Shown here: piece by piece, positions 1 to 8,390 of the stretch
How the letters are laid out: every line of letters starts with the position of its first letter
How positions within the stretch are numbered: position 1 is the stretch's first letter
NCBI RefSeq assembly: GCF_001280125.1
Contig: NZ_LGEG01000220.1
Location: forward strand, 1 to 64,000
Source of the DNA: Streptomyces sp. NRRL F-6492
GTDB lineage: Bacteria; Actinomycetota; Actinomycetes; Streptomycetales; Streptomycetaceae
Reading direction: 5' to 3'
Length of the DNA: 64,000 nucleotides
The notes under the pieces: model-generated
Database searches by the model: none
What the model was told of the DNA's origin: nothing
The model's input: only the letters and a program-made list of their open reading frames with translations
Made by a program: the position numbers and the translations under genes

Positions 1-2449
1 GGGTGGGTGTCGGGGTCGGGGGTGCCTCGCGTACGGGGATCACGGTCCGGCCCGCGTTGTCGCCGGGCAGCGGGTCGAGGACCGTACCGGTGACCGACCA
101 GTCGACGGGCGCGTCGCCGGTGGTGACGCCGGTGAGCGTGACGTCCACCGGGACGGTGGCGCCGGGCTCGACGACTCCGAGGTCGCACTGGAGGGAGGCG
201 GCGTCGCAGGTGCCGCCGGGCCGGGTGATCCCGGTGATCCGCACGCCGGCGGGCGGGGCGACGGTCAGCCGGGTGCCGGGCGAGGCGGCGGGACCGTTGT
301 TGACCACGTCGACGGTGACCGTGGCGAAGTCGCCGACGGTGACCTCCGGCGTGGTGCCGGGCGCCCGGACGGCGAGGTCCACGGACTGCTGGACGGCGGG
401 TTCCTTCTGGCGTCCCGCGAGTCCGGCGGTGAGCGGGGTGACGGTGCCGGAGCCGACGTCCAGGACGTTCAGCTTCTCGGGGCTGTTGACCGCGGCCCCG
501 GCCCGGGAGCTGAACACCAGGCGCCTGCCGTCGGCGGTCCAGGCCGCGTCGCGCGGCTGGTGCGGTCCGGTGGCCGTGGTGTCCGGCAGGTCCCGGCCGC
601 AGGCGCCGGCCCGGTCGCGGGCGGCGGCGGGCAGCAGGACCCGGCAGGTGTCGCCGGACACGGACGTGAGGAGGAGGCCGTTCTGCTCGTCGATCCGGCC
701 GCCGCCGTTCTTGCGGTTGAAGGCGACGGTACGTCCGTCGGGCGAGAAGGCCGGGCTGTCGTCGATGACCGCGCAGGCCCCGGGGCAGTTCGCGGCGCTG
801 AGGTCGCGCTGCCGGGTCAGGTCGGTGACGGACGCGGTCCACACGTGCTTGTTGCCGCCGCCCCCGTCGATCTCCGCGTTGCGGGTGAAGGCCAGGGTGG
901 TGCCGTCGGAGGACCAGGTCGGCTGGGCGTCCTGCCCCCGGAGCTGACCTGCCGGGGGCACGATCTCGCCGGTGATCCGGCCGGTGGCGACCTCCGCGAC
1001 GAGGATGCGGCTGTCCCCGGCGGCCTCGCCGACCCCGCCGGGCGAGGTGCGGGTGAAGGCGAGGTGCGCGCCGTCCGGGGAGAACGTCGGGTCGGTGTCC
1101 CAGTCCCGCTCGCCCCGCCCGGCGAGCGGCATCGGCGCCTCGTTCGTGCCGTCCGCGTCGGCCGTCCAGATCCGCTCGATCCGCGCGTCGTCGGGGCCCT
1201 CGAAGCGGGTGAGGACGATGCGGCGCCCGTCGGGGGTGTAGTTCTGCCGTTCGGTCCACGGGTCGTACGGGGCCGCGGGCCGGAAGAGCGGGTCCTTGGC
1301 GGGGTCGGTGTTCGTGTCGGCCGCGGGGTCCTCGCGGAGGATCTTCCGGACCAGGTCGCGCGGGTCGGAACCGTCCGAGCGGATGTCCTGGAGGGTCACC
1401 GTGTGCGAGGTCGCCGCCGAGGTGCGTTCCACGACCGCGTGGCCGCCGTCGGCGGTGCCGAGCCAGGTGGGCGAGAGGACGTCGCGCTCCTCGTCGAGCA
1501 CCAGGGAGGGTTCCCGGTCGGAGTGGACGACCGACCTGAAGACGTGGTCGTAGTCGCCCTTGCAGGCGCAGGTGGTCTCGGGGCTGAGGAAGACCAGGCC
1601 GTCCCCGTCGGGCAGCCACGCCGCCCCGTGGCCGCGCCAGTTCGCGTAGGCGCCGGCGAACAGCGGTTCGTCGGTGGTCCCGTCGGCGATCCGCAGCCGC
1701 CGGGTGGTCCGCCCGTCCTCGGTCGTGGTCGACGTGTACGCGATCCACCGGCGGTTGACGTCGTCGTCGACGGGGTTCCAGGCGGGCTCGGAGGCGGTGC
1801 CGTTCGCGGGGTCGGTGAGCCGGGTGGCGGCGCCGCCCGCGAGGTCCCGGACGTAGACCTGCCGACCGGCGAGGGGGTCGGCGTCGCTGCTGTAGGCGAT
1901 CCGGCTCCCGTCGGGGGAGACCGTCGGGTCCTCCTCGCTGGCGGCGGGCGTGTCCGTCAGCCGGGTCAGGCCGGTGCCGTCGGTGCGCACCAGCCACAGG
2001 TCGCGCCGGGGGCCGCCGGCCGGCTCGGCCGCGTCGAAGAGCACCGACCCGCCGTCCGGGGTGAGCCGGGGGTGGGCCGCGTCCATGCCGCTGGTGAGCC
2101 GCAGGACCGAGCCGTCGGCGCCCCGCAGGTAGATCTGCGGGTGCTTCTCGTCGCGGCGGCTCGCGAAGACCAGCCGGTCGCCGAGGGCGGAGGGGTCGGT
2201 GTCGTAGTGGGCGGGGCCGGGACCGAACAGCGGGGTGCTGGAGGTGGTGGAGGCGGGCTCGCCGAGGCTGCGGTGGCCGGTGCCGGCGTAGGCGATGCGG
2301 GTGGTGTCCGCGGCGTCCGCCGCCGCCGGGCCGGTCCCGGTGCCGCCCGGCCCGGCCGCGCCCGTCGCCCCGAGCAGGGGGACGAGCAGCAGGAGCGACG
2401 AGCCGAGTCTCCCGAGGCGGTGCCGTCCGCCGGGGCCAGCGGTTTCCAT
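1..2449 (-). CDS. Secreted TolB-like beta-propeller protein with C-terminal CARDB/DUF11-like domain (3' end cut by window edge)
   Basis: The minus frame is open from an ATG at 2449 to the window edge (about 816 codons, no stop reached). The first ~45 residues look like a signal peptide: basic start, then the hydrophobic run SSLLLLVPLLGA and an Ala-rich exit. The body repeats the PD40/TolB signature many times (for example YSSDADP, TFSPDGAHLAFTR, AFSPDGRTVAFNR), expected for a multi-bladed propeller exported to the cell surface. After about residue 680 comes a beta-sandwich stretch (VDLAVRAPGTTPEVTVGDFA) like CARDB/DUF11 modules. Substrate is unknown. Calling it secreted and propeller-like is secure; a binding or scaffold role is inference. 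Long plus-strand frames over it are GC-bias shadows. Confidence 0.85.
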   Translation of the reverse strand, partial: METAGPGGRHRLGRLGSSLLLLVPLLGATGAAGPGGTGTGPAAADAADTTRIAYAGTGHRSLGEPASTTSSTPLFGPGPAHYDTDPSALGDRLVFASRRDEKHPQIYLRGADGSVLRLTSGMDAAHPRLTPDGGSVLFDAAEPAGGPRRDLWLVRTDGTGLTRLTDTPAASEEDPTVSPDGSRIAYSSDADPLAGRQVYVRDLAGGAATRLTDPANGTASEPAWNPVDDDVNRRWIAYTSTTTEDGRTTRRLRIADGTTDEPLFAGAYANWRGHGAAWLPDGDGLVFLSPETTCACKGDYDHVFRSVVHSDREPSLVLDEERDVLSPTWLGTADGGHAVVERTSAATSHTVTLQDIRSDGSDPRDLVRKILREDPAADTNTDPAKDPLFRPAAPYDPWTERQNYTPDGRRIVLTRFEGPDDARIERIWTADADGTNEAPMPLAGRGERDWDTDPTFSPDGAHLAFTRTSPGGVGEAAGDSRILVAEVATGRITGEIVPPAGQLRGQDAQPTWSSDGTTLAFTRNAEIDGGGGNKHVWTASVTDLTRQRDLSAANCPGACAVIDDSPAFSPDGRTVAFNRKNGGGRIDEQNGLLLTSVSGDTCRVLLPAAARDRAGACGRDLPDTTATGPHQPRDAAWTADGRRLVFSSRAGAAVNSPEKLNVLDVGSGTVTPLTAGLAGRQKEPAVQQSVDLAVRAPGTTPEVTVGDFATVTVDVVNNGPAASPGTRLTVAPPAGVRITGITRPGGTCDAASLQCDLGVVEPGATVPVDVTLTGVTTGDAPVDWSVTGTVLDPLPGDNAGRTVIPVREAPPTPTPT

Positions 2450-2590
2450 CACGGTCCCCTTCGCAGTCCGGTGCGGCACCGGGAGGTGCCCCCGCCACCC
2501 TGCACCGGCGGCGCGGGCGGGGGCAGGGCCCGGGGGCCGCACCCGGGGGAAGCGCGGGGTGCGCTTTGGGGCAGCGCCGCCTTCCCCCGG

Positions 2591-2630
2591 CCTTCCCGCC
2601 CGCCGCCGGAGGGCGTGCCGGGCGGGAGGG
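2591..2630 (-). terminator. Hairpin terminator of the LuxR-type regulator
   Basis: An inverted repeat of 12 bp (CCTTCCCGCCCG at 2591-2602 with CGGGCGGGAGGG at 2619-2630, one mismatch) begins directly after the TGA of the minus-strand regulator. No U-tract follows, which is common in Streptomyces. Confidence 0.6.
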
Positions 2631-3353
2631 TCATATGAGCCCGTTGCGCAGGGCGTAGCCCACGGCGTGGGCGCGGTTGCGCAGTTGGAGGCGCGTGGTG
2701 ATCTCGTGCAGGACGTTCTTCACGGTCCGCTCGGAGTACGAGGTCTTGCGGGCGATCTCCGAGGTGTCCAGGCCCTCCGAGACCAGGCGCAGCATCTCCG
2801 CCTCCCGGGCGGTGAGGGTGGAGAGGGACAGGGCCCCGGGGTCGAGGGCCGAGCGGCGGAGGCTGCCGACGTGACCGAGTAATTCGCCGAGCAGGTCGCC
2901 GGGGAGCACTCCCTCGCCGTTGGCCACCGCGAGGACCAGGTGGACGAGCTGGTCCTGGTCGGCCTCGGAACGGCGCAGCACCGCCGACACCCCGCACTCG
3001 ATGACGCGTTCGAGGCCGCCGACGCCGAGGGTGCCTATGACGAGCCCCGCGCGGGTGGCGCCGTTGTACCGCAGCCGGGTCAGCAGGGCGGTCACGTCGT
3101 CGTCGAGGCCGTCCACGACGACCAGGGAGACCTGGGCGTTCTCCGCGTCCGCGTCGTCGACCAGTTCGGCCTCGGGACGCTGGCGCAGCTGCTGGACGAC
3201 ACCCACCCGCAGCACCGGATCGGCGGCGTAGACGGCCACGGTAATCCGGGGCGGGCGGCCGGAACCGGAGGGGTGGTGGACCGGGTGACCACGGACGGCG
3301 TCGTGTGCCGTACCGCCGGTCGTGACCGGGCCTTTCTCCTCTGTGCGGAGCAT
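2631..3353 (-). CDS. LuxR/NarL-family transcriptional regulator with divergent receiver domain
   Basis: 240 aa from ATG 3353, chosen because AGGTG lies 6 nt upstream; an upstream in-frame codon at 3395 lacks a ribosome site. Residues ~35-160 look like a degenerate response-regulator receiver (ITVAVYAADPVLRVGVVQQL, then VSLVVVDGL); it lacks the usual DLxMP pattern around the phospho-acceptor, so classical phosphorylation is doubtful. The C-terminal ~65 residues are a clear GerE/LuxR helix-turn-helix (LTAREAEMLRLVSEGLDTSEIA, then SYSERTVKNVLHEITTRL). It lies upstream of, and in the same direction as, the secreted propeller gene but has its own hairpin after it. Target genes are unknown; the divergent membrane-protein gene and the propeller gene are the obvious candidates. 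Confidence 0.85.
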   Translation of the reverse strand: MLRTEEKGPVTTGGTAHDAVRGHPVHHPSGSGRPPRITVAVYAADPVLRVGVVQQLRQRPEAELVDDADAENAQVSLVVVDGLDDDVTALLTRLRYNGATRAGLVIGTLGVGGLERVIECGVSAVLRRSEADQDQLVHLVLAVANGEGVLPGDLLGELLGHVGSLRRSALDPGALSLSTLTAREAEMLRLVSEGLDTSEIARKTSYSERTVKNVLHEITTRLQLRNRAHAVGYALRNGLI

Positions 3354-3558
3354 GGAACACCTGTTTTCGTGAGTCGGTGGGGGGTAGGGAGACACAGCGC
3401 GAGACGACCACGCGTCGACAGCGCGCGAAAGGCGGCTCTCCAGACTAGAAATCTATTGTTACCGGAGAGTTGACTTGTGCTTGCCGTGCAGCGACGCTGC
3501 CCGCACATTGCCCTCCCGTGCCTCCTGCAGGCCCCGCACGCCTCCTACGGTGGGGCGT

Positions 3559-4917
3559 GTGACGCCTTCCACAGCCTCCTCCGGTCCCGGTTCGCCCGGC
3601 CTCGACATCCCGGCCGTGTCGGTGACGCCGGGTGACATCGCCACCACCACCCTGACCGTCCGCAACGACAGCGACATCGTCGAGGCGTACGACCTGAAGG
3701 TCGTCGGTGACGGTGCCGAATGGACCACCGTGGAGCCCGAGCGGGTCTCCCTCTATCCCGGCACCTCCGAGACGGTGACGCTCCGTCTGGCGCCGCCGCG
3801 CTCGCCGGAGGTCAGGGCGGGCGAGATGCCGCTCGGCGTGCGGATCCTGCCGACCGAGCACCCCGAGTCGGTCAAGGTCCTCGAAACCGTCGTACGGATC
3901 GGGGAGTTCCACGAGCTGCGGACCGAGCTGTCGCCGCGCCGCCGGCGCGGCTGGCTCCGCGGCCGCTATCTGCTGGCCGTCCGCAACCAGGGCAACACCC
4001 CGGTACGGGTGGGCTTCACGCCCGGCCAGGCCGGCGAGGAGCTCGGGTTCGCCTTCACCCCCGCGGAACCGGCCCTGGAGCCCGGGGAGTCGAAGCAGCT
4101 CCGGCTGCGGGTCCGCACCTCCAGCCCGGTGTGGTTCGGCGACCCCGTGGTGTGGCCGTTCACCGTGGACACCCGCGAGACCGGCGAACGGGCGGAGGCG
4201 GAGGACCGTCCCGAGGAGCCCTTCGCCGGGGCCTCGCTGGACGCGGAGTTCGTCCAGATACCGATCTTCCCGAAGTGGCTGCTCATCCTGCTCGCCGCGC
4301 TGCTCGCGCTGCTGATCGCCTGGTTCACCCTGGTCCGTCCGGCCGTGCGCAGCGCCGCCAAGGAGGCGGCCACCGCGGCGGTGCAGCCCCGTCCCGTCCC
4401 GTCGGAGGGCGGTGCGGACGGGGCGTCCTCCGGCACCGGCGAGACCGGTCGGCCGTCCGGCGGCAGCAGCCAGAAGCCGGGGACGGGTGCCGGACCGGGC
4501 GGCGGGGACGGCGGCTCGACCGGCGGCGGCGGTTCGACCGGCGGCACCGCGACCGGCGCCGGCCAGCAGAGCTCGGCCACCATCGACCTGAAGACGGGCG
4601 GCGGGCAGACCAGGACCGGGACGTACACCGTGCCCGAGAAGACCGTCTTCGGGATCACGGACATTGTGGTCGCGAACTTCCAGGGCGACGAAGGGGTGAT
4701 GACCATCACCTTCGGCGACCGGAAGATCACCACGATCGCGCTGGAGACCTTCCGCAACCAGGACTACCACTGGGTGACCCCCATCAGGATCGGCGCGAAG
4801 GACACCGTGACCATCGACGTGACCTGCGCGAAGCCCGGTACGCCCGCGACGGGACAGCAGGCGCGGGAGTGCCACGAGGTCGTCAACGTGAGCGGCGCGC
4901 TCAGCAGCACCGAGTGA
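3559..4917 (+). CDS. Single-pass membrane protein with CARDB-like extracellular domains
   Basis: 452 aa from GTG 3559. I prefer this start because TACGGT lies 8 nt upstream, suggesting a leaderless message; an in-frame GTG at 3475 would add an unconvincing Arg-rich leader. The first ~230 residues form two beta-sandwich-like segments (LDIPAVSVTPGDIATTTLTVRN, then LRGRYLLAVRNQGNTPVRVGF) resembling CARDB/NEW3 domains that bind or present at surfaces. One membrane segment (WLLILLAALLALLIAWFTLV) near residues 240-260 follows, then a Gly/Ser-rich linker and a C-terminal beta domain of about 110 residues. Divergent from the LuxR-type regulator. Function is not recognised; an envelope-associated role is inferred from topology only. 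Confidence 0.75.
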   Translation: MTPSTASSGPGSPGLDIPAVSVTPGDIATTTLTVRNDSDIVEAYDLKVVGDGAEWTTVEPERVSLYPGTSETVTLRLAPPRSPEVRAGEMPLGVRILPTEHPESVKVLETVVRIGEFHELRTELSPRRRRGWLRGRYLLAVRNQGNTPVRVGFTPGQAGEELGFAFTPAEPALEPGESKQLRLRVRTSSPVWFGDPVVWPFTVDTRETGERAEAEDRPEEPFAGASLDAEFVQIPIFPKWLLILLAALLALLIAWFTLVRPAVRSAAKEAATAAVQPRPVPSEGGADGASSGTGETGRPSGGSSQKPGTGAGPGGGDGGSTGGGGSTGGTATGAGQQSSATIDLKTGGGQTRTGTYTVPEKTVFGITDIVVANFQGDEGVMTITFGDRKITTIALETFRNQDYHWVTPIRIGAKDTVTIDVTCAKPGTPATGQQARECHEVVNVSGALSSTE

Positions 4918-5022
4918 ATCGGACGTTACCTGTCCGGTTCATTATCGATCGCCGTCGATCGCAGATGTAAAGGTTGACTTTCCTTTCGGCCTGAAATCGT
5001 CAGACCAGGTCTAGAAACGAGC

Positions 5023-5060
5023 ACCGGCCCCCACGCACCCGAAGGTTCGTGGGGGCCGGT
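5023..5060 (-). terminator. Strong perfect hairpin terminator after the DUF397 gene
   Basis: ACCGGCCCCCACG (5023-5035) pairs perfectly with CGTGGGGGCCGGT (5048-5060) over 13 bp around a 12-nt loop. It lies 12 nt beyond the minus-strand stop at 5073 and may also stop transcripts arriving from the plus-strand gene ending at 4917. Confidence 0.8.
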
Positions 5061-5072
5061 GTGCGTGTGCGC

Positions 5073-5285
5073 TCAGCCGTCCAGCCGCCCGCCCCTGACC
5101 GCCGCGACGAAGGAGGCCCAGCCCCCTGCCGGGAACACGAGGGCCGGGCCGTGCGGGGTCTTGCTGTCGCGTACGGGGACGACGAGGGGGGCGAAGTCGT
5201 CGGAGACCTCGACGCACGCACCGCCGTCCGGGTTGCTGTAGCTGCTCTTGCGCCAGGCTACGTCGCTCAGATCGATGGGTCGCAC
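5073..5285 (-). CDS. DUF397 small protein, partner of the XRE regulator
   Basis: 70 aa from GTG 5285, with GGAGGA 9 nt upstream. The sequence (LSDVAWRKSSYSNPDGGACVEV, then VPVRDSKTPHGPALVF) is the DUF397 signature. In Streptomyces such proteins are encoded beside XRE/DUF5753 regulators of the WhiJ/AbaA type and are thought to antagonise or modulate the DNA-binding partner. Here the start lies 19 nt inside the end of the XRE gene, so the two are probably translated from one message. A regulatory or anti-regulator role is family knowledge, not visible in sequence. Confidence 0.9.
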   Translation of the reverse strand: MRPIDLSDVAWRKSSYSNPDGGACVEVSDDFAPLVVPVRDSKTPHGPALVFPAGGWASFVAAVRGGRLDG

Positions 5286-6109
5286 GGCACTTCCTCCAAC
5301 ATGCGCAGGATGAACTTCCGCGACTCAGCGGGGGACAGGGCCATGTCGCGCACCACATCATAGGCACGCTGCATGCGCTCGATCATCGTGCTTTCTTCGA
5401 TGAGCTCACCGCTATAGGCGTTCTCCGTATAAGCCACCGGACGACCGTTCATGAGACGCAGAAACCACGTCTCCGTGCCGACCAGTCCGTGTACTCCCGC
5501 GCTTTGCAGAAGGACGTGCACAGTGATGTTCTGCTGCTCGGACATCTCCAGCAGGTAATCCAACTGCGCACGCCACCCCTGCCCGTCTTGCACCGGTGTA
5601 CGCAAAGCCGCCTCCGACAGGATGGTCCGGAACGGTGGCGCGTCCTCTCCCTCCAGCAGCGCCTTCCGACCCATCCGCGCCTCGATCTGCTGCTCCAGCT
5701 CCTTGCCCTTGTAACCGCCCGCGGCCAGCACTTCCCGCGCGTACTCCGGTGTCTGCAACAGTCCCGGCAGCGCGCTCACTCCGAAGTGCCACAGGCACAC
5801 CGCCTCGGACTCCAGCGTCATGTACCGCCGGTACCGCTCCTTGAACTGCGACTTGTCCCCTGCCGCCAACTCCCACAACGCCAGCAGCAGTCCCGGCGCC
5901 TCGTAGAACGTGTCCAGCGCCTGGACGACGTCCGGGCTGCCCAACGTCTCGCCCTTCTCCATCTTCCCGAACAGGGACCAGTCCCAGCCCACCCGTTCGC
6001 CGAGCTGCCGCAGGCTCAGCTTCCGAGCCGTCCGGAGTCTGTGCAGCTCCTCCGCGAACCGCTGGCGCGGCTCCTGGCTCCGGCCGCTGACCACTCGTCG
6101 CTGCGGCAT
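5267..6109 (-). CDS. XRE-family regulator with C-terminal DUF5753 domain (Scr1/WhiJ type)
   Basis: 280 aa from ATG 6109, preceded by GGAGGGGAG. Residues ~15-70 carry the helix-turn-helix (FAEELHRLRTARKLSLRQLG, then WSLFGKMEKGE). The rest is the DUF5753 ligand/partner domain (LWHFGVSALPGLLQTPEYAR, HVLLQSAGVHGLVGTETWFL). Streptomyces genomes hold dozens of such regulators, usually beside a DUF397 gene as here; WhiJ-type members repress developmental genes. Codons are less extreme in GC3 than most neighbours, consistent with the mobile distribution of this family. A palindrome at 6238-6260 between this gene and the divergent small genes is a candidate autoregulatory site. Confidence 0.9.
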   Translation of the reverse strand: MPQRRVVSGRSQEPRQRFAEELHRLRTARKLSLRQLGERVGWDWSLFGKMEKGETLGSPDVVQALDTFYEAPGLLLALWELAAGDKSQFKERYRRYMTLESEAVCLWHFGVSALPGLLQTPEYAREVLAAGGYKGKELEQQIEARMGRKALLEGEDAPPFRTILSEAALRTPVQDGQGWRAQLDYLLEMSEQQNITVHVLLQSAGVHGLVGTETWFLRLMNGRPVAYTENAYSGELIEESTMIERMQRAYDVVRDMALSPAESRKFILRMLEEVPCDPSI

Positions 6110-6237
6110 GGGGCTCCCCTCCGAACGGTTCGTACCGATGGGCGGCGTGGAAGATGTGGAACCGGCGCCGTACGCCGCGGAAGTACTCCCCCGTCCACAT
6201 CCGGCCCACCCGCGTCCGGGCACATCCTCGTCACACC

Positions 6238-6260
6238 TGGACTACGCAGCGTAATCCAGC
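6238..6260. promoter_or_regulatory. Imperfect 23-bp palindrome between divergent genes, candidate XRE operator
   Basis: CTGGACTACG and CGTAATCCAG flank a CAG centre with 9 of 10 positions paired. It sits in the gap between the XRE gene (minus) and the small genes (plus); the minus-strand reading contains TACGCT, a possible -10. Binding is inferred. Confidence 0.4.
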
Positions 6261-6312
6261 GCACGTCAACGGGTCCGTGAAACGGCGGAACCGGCCCACG
6301 AGGAGTGAACCC

Positions 6313-6555
6313 ATGCCACCCACCCCGCGCGAACCGAGCACCACGCCCAAGATCCAGGAGGCCCTGGACGCACGGGACGCCCTCGCCGCCGCCCTCTCCC
6401 GGGCCGGCGTGCAGCTCCCCGCCATGGACATCCGCAGCCCGTGGCCGGACGAGCGCGAGGGCGAGGCCTCCTACGCCCTCGTCCACCTCGGCGTCTGCTC
6501 CGCACCCGTCGCCCACGCGCTCGCCGAGGTGATCCTGAACGGGCTCACGCGGTGA
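6313..6555 (+). CDS. Small conserved actinomycete protein of unknown function
   Basis: 80 aa from ATG 6313, with AGGAG 9 nt upstream. It is soluble and mostly helical (IQEALDARDALAAALSRAGV, then APVAHALAEVILNGL), with no recognisable catalytic motif. Its TGA overlaps the GTG of the next gene (GTGA), so the pair is translationally coupled. Placement divergent from an XRE/DUF397 pair matches the small accessory genes found with WhiJ-type clusters and suggests they are its regulatory targets. I do not recognise a function. Confidence 0.7.
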   Translation: MPPTPREPSTTPKIQEALDARDALAAALSRAGVQLPAMDIRSPWPDEREGEASYALVHLGVCSAPVAHALAEVILNGLTR

Positions 6556-6791
6556 CCGGTGAGGACCACGGCCTCCCCCGCGTGGGCGCGGTCGTCCTCG
6601 ACACCACCCGCAACCTAGTGGGCCGTGTCACGGGCACGGACGGTCCGTGCCTCCACCTCCGTCCGCTCGGGGGCGGCGTCGAGTGGGACGTCGCACCGGC
6701 GGACCTCCACCCCCTCACCGGCGCGGACCTGCTGAGCGCCCTCGTCGCCGAGGCCAACGCGCGCAGTCGGCGCGGCCGGTGCGGTCGTTGA
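6552..6791 (+). CDS. Small conserved protein coupled to the preceding gene
   Basis: 79 aa from GTG 6552, which overlaps the preceding stop by 4 nt. It begins with a small beta-barrel-like pattern (RVGAVVLDTTRNLVGRVTGT, then WDVAPADLHPL), the look of short PRC-barrel or SH3-like Streptomyces proteins of unknown role, and ends in an Arg-rich tail. No catalytic residues stand out. Function is not recognised; co-translation with the 80-aa protein suggests they act together. Confidence 0.65.
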   Translation: MTGEDHGLPRVGAVVLDTTRNLVGRVTGTDGPCLHLRPLGGGVEWDVAPADLHPLTGADLLSALVAEANARSRRGRCGR

Positions 6792-6840
6792 TACGGGCAT
6801 AAGTCGGCGGTGGCCCGGGGAGCGGGCCTACGATCCCGGC

Positions 6841-7611
6841 GTGGATCCCTACGCGCCCGTGCCCCCGCCGACTCCGTCCCCTCCGCCCGTCGCGCGCCCC
6901 TGGTGGCGGCGGCCGGGGTTCGTCGTCATGGGCGTGCTGGTGGCGCTCGGGGGCGGGCTTCTGCTGTTCGGCGATCCGTCCGGGGGGCCGGGAGCGGGCG
7001 TCGGCGAGGCGAAGGGCGGCGGCCGGCCGGAGGTGTCCACCTCCCCCTCCTCCGTCACGGCCACGGGTGCTCCCTCCGCGTCCCCGACGCCCACCGGGCC
7101 CCCGCAACTCGTGGGGAAGGTGCTCAAGGAGGCGCGGGAGATCGCGGACGGGGCCGGGTACGGCGTCGTGACGCACGACGCCTCGGACCGGGACGACGGG
7201 CAGTGGGACGCGGACGGGTGGAAGGTGTGCTTCCAGGCGGCGGGCGGACAGCGGGGCGGAGGGCGGCCCGTGCTCGACCTCGGGGTGGTGCGGGTCGAAG
7301 CGCCCTGTCCCGGCGCGGACGGCGAGGAGATTCCCTGGCCGTCGATGCCGGGCGTCGCCGGGGCGGACCTCTTCGGGGCCGAGGAGATGCTGGAGGCGGT
7401 CGGGGTCCGCAAGGTCCGGCCCGAGAGCGTCTACACGGACGTCACGCTGCCCGCCGACCCGAGCGCCTGGCGGGTCTGCTTCCAGGAGCCCGCGCCGGGC
7501 AGGCGGATCGAGAACCCGCAGTACGCGACCGCCTACCTGAAGCTCGCCCCGCCGGACGCCGCCTGCCCGGACGCGCCGTACGCCCGGTCGAAGCCCGAAC
7601 CGACGTCCTAG
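6841..7611 (+). CDS. Membrane-anchored PASTA-like protein
   Basis: 256 aa from GTG 6841; TACGAT ends 6 nt upstream and no Shine-Dalgarno is visible, so a leaderless message is likely. A short Pro-rich N-terminus precedes one membrane segment (FVVMGVLVALGGGLLLF), then a Ser/Thr/Pro linker. Two repeats follow (LVGKVLKEAREIADGAGYGV and LFGAEEMLEAVGVRKV, each with a WxVCFQ motif), resembling PASTA domains that bind peptidoglycan fragments in the periplasm-like zone. No kinase domain is attached. The TAG stop is made of the TA target plus the first base of the IS630-type element. Confidence 0.75.
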   Translation: MDPYAPVPPPTPSPPPVARPWWRRPGFVVMGVLVALGGGLLLFGDPSGGPGAGVGEAKGGGRPEVSTSPSSVTATGAPSASPTPTGPPQLVGKVLKEAREIADGAGYGVVTHDASDRDDGQWDADGWKVCFQAAGGQRGGGRPVLDLGVVRVEAPCPGADGEEIPWPSMPGVAGADLFGAEEMLEAVGVRKVRPESVYTDVTLPADPSAWRVCFQEPAPGRRIENPQYATAYLKLAPPDAACPDAPYARSKPEPTS

Positions 7612-7622
7612 TGCTCTGACCG
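7611..7622 (+). repeat. Left terminal inverted repeat of the IS630-type element
   Basis: GTGCTCTGACCG; pairs with 8704-8715 with a single T/C difference. Confidence 0.8.
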
Positions 7623-8325
7623 GGAAGGGCAGAAGCTGCAGCAGATCGTGCGCCGGGGCGGTACCAGTTCGGTGCGCTACCGGCGCGCGATGATGCTGCT
7701 GGCCTCGGTCGGCGGGAACCGGGTCCCGGTGATCACCCAGCTGGTGCAGGTCGACGGGGACGCCATCCGTGACGTGATCCACCGGTTCGACCAGATCGGC
7801 CTGGCCTGTCTGGGCGCCCGGTGGGCGGGAGGCCGCCCTCACCTGTTCAGCCCTGACGACGAGAACTTCGTCGTCCAGACGGCCCTCGCCCGCCGAGGCA
7901 TCACCTTCCAGCGCACCAAGGCCTGGAAGGAGTCGCCGGACCCCGGCCGAGACATCAAGCTCAACCGCATCGAGCACGTTCTGGAGCGGTTCCCCGACCG
8001 GGTGTTTGCGTTCGACGAGTTCGGGCCGCTCGGGATCCGCCCTAACCGGCGGCTCCGGCTGGGCATCGGCGGGTCACCCCGAACGGCACCCCGCGACCTA
8101 CCACCGCACCCACGGCGTCCGGTACTTCCACAGCTGTTGCTCCGTCGGCGACGACACCTTGTGAGGCGTCAACCGCCGCGAGAAAGGAGCCGTGAACACC
8201 CCGGCCGTCCTCCGGTCGATTCGCGTGGCCCGCCCGGACGGCGTCCCGATCCACGTCATCCTGGACAACCTGTCCACCCACGAGGGCGAGACGATCCGGC
8301 GCCGGGCGAGAAGGGCCTCCGCTGC
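7612..8325 (+). pseudogene. IS630-family transposase, multiply disrupted
   Basis: The reading begins in the frame at 7612 (REGQKLQQIVRRGGTSSVRY) and matches IS630 transposases through RWAGGRPHLFSPDDENFVVQ. It then jumps straight to LARRGITFQRTKAWKESPDP, so roughly 45 residues of the usual sequence are missing. After FAFDEFGPLGIRP near 8040 the homology continues in another frame (ATYHRTHGVRYFHSC). An in-frame TGA replaces the expected Trp codon near 8160, and homology resumes with VARPDGVPIHVILDNLSTHE (the first two catalytic Asp regions, DEF and DN, survive). It ends abruptly after the ETIRRRARR segment, lacking the C-terminus with the last acidic residue. Clearly inactive. Confidence 0.85.
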
Positions 8326-8390
8326 GGCGGTCGGCCTCTGTCCAACGCCGCATGAGCGGCGAGTCCGACCAAGAGCAGTACCGTGCCGGC

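Noticed and set aside
560..2638. 692-codon open frame on the plus strand
   Set aside because: Gly/Val/Arg-rich translation without motifs, opposite a minus frame with clear TolB propeller repeats and signal peptide; a GC-bias shadow.
3475..3558. Longer start for the CARDB-like membrane protein
   Set aside because: Adds 28 Cys/Arg/Pro-rich residues with no ribosome site, whereas GTG 3559 has a -10-like TACGGT at leaderless distance.
4946..4961. CGATCG-CCGT-CGATCG hairpin after the CARDB-like gene as its terminator
   Set aside because: Only a 6-bp stem and no U-tract; the much stronger hairpin at 5023-5060 is nearby.
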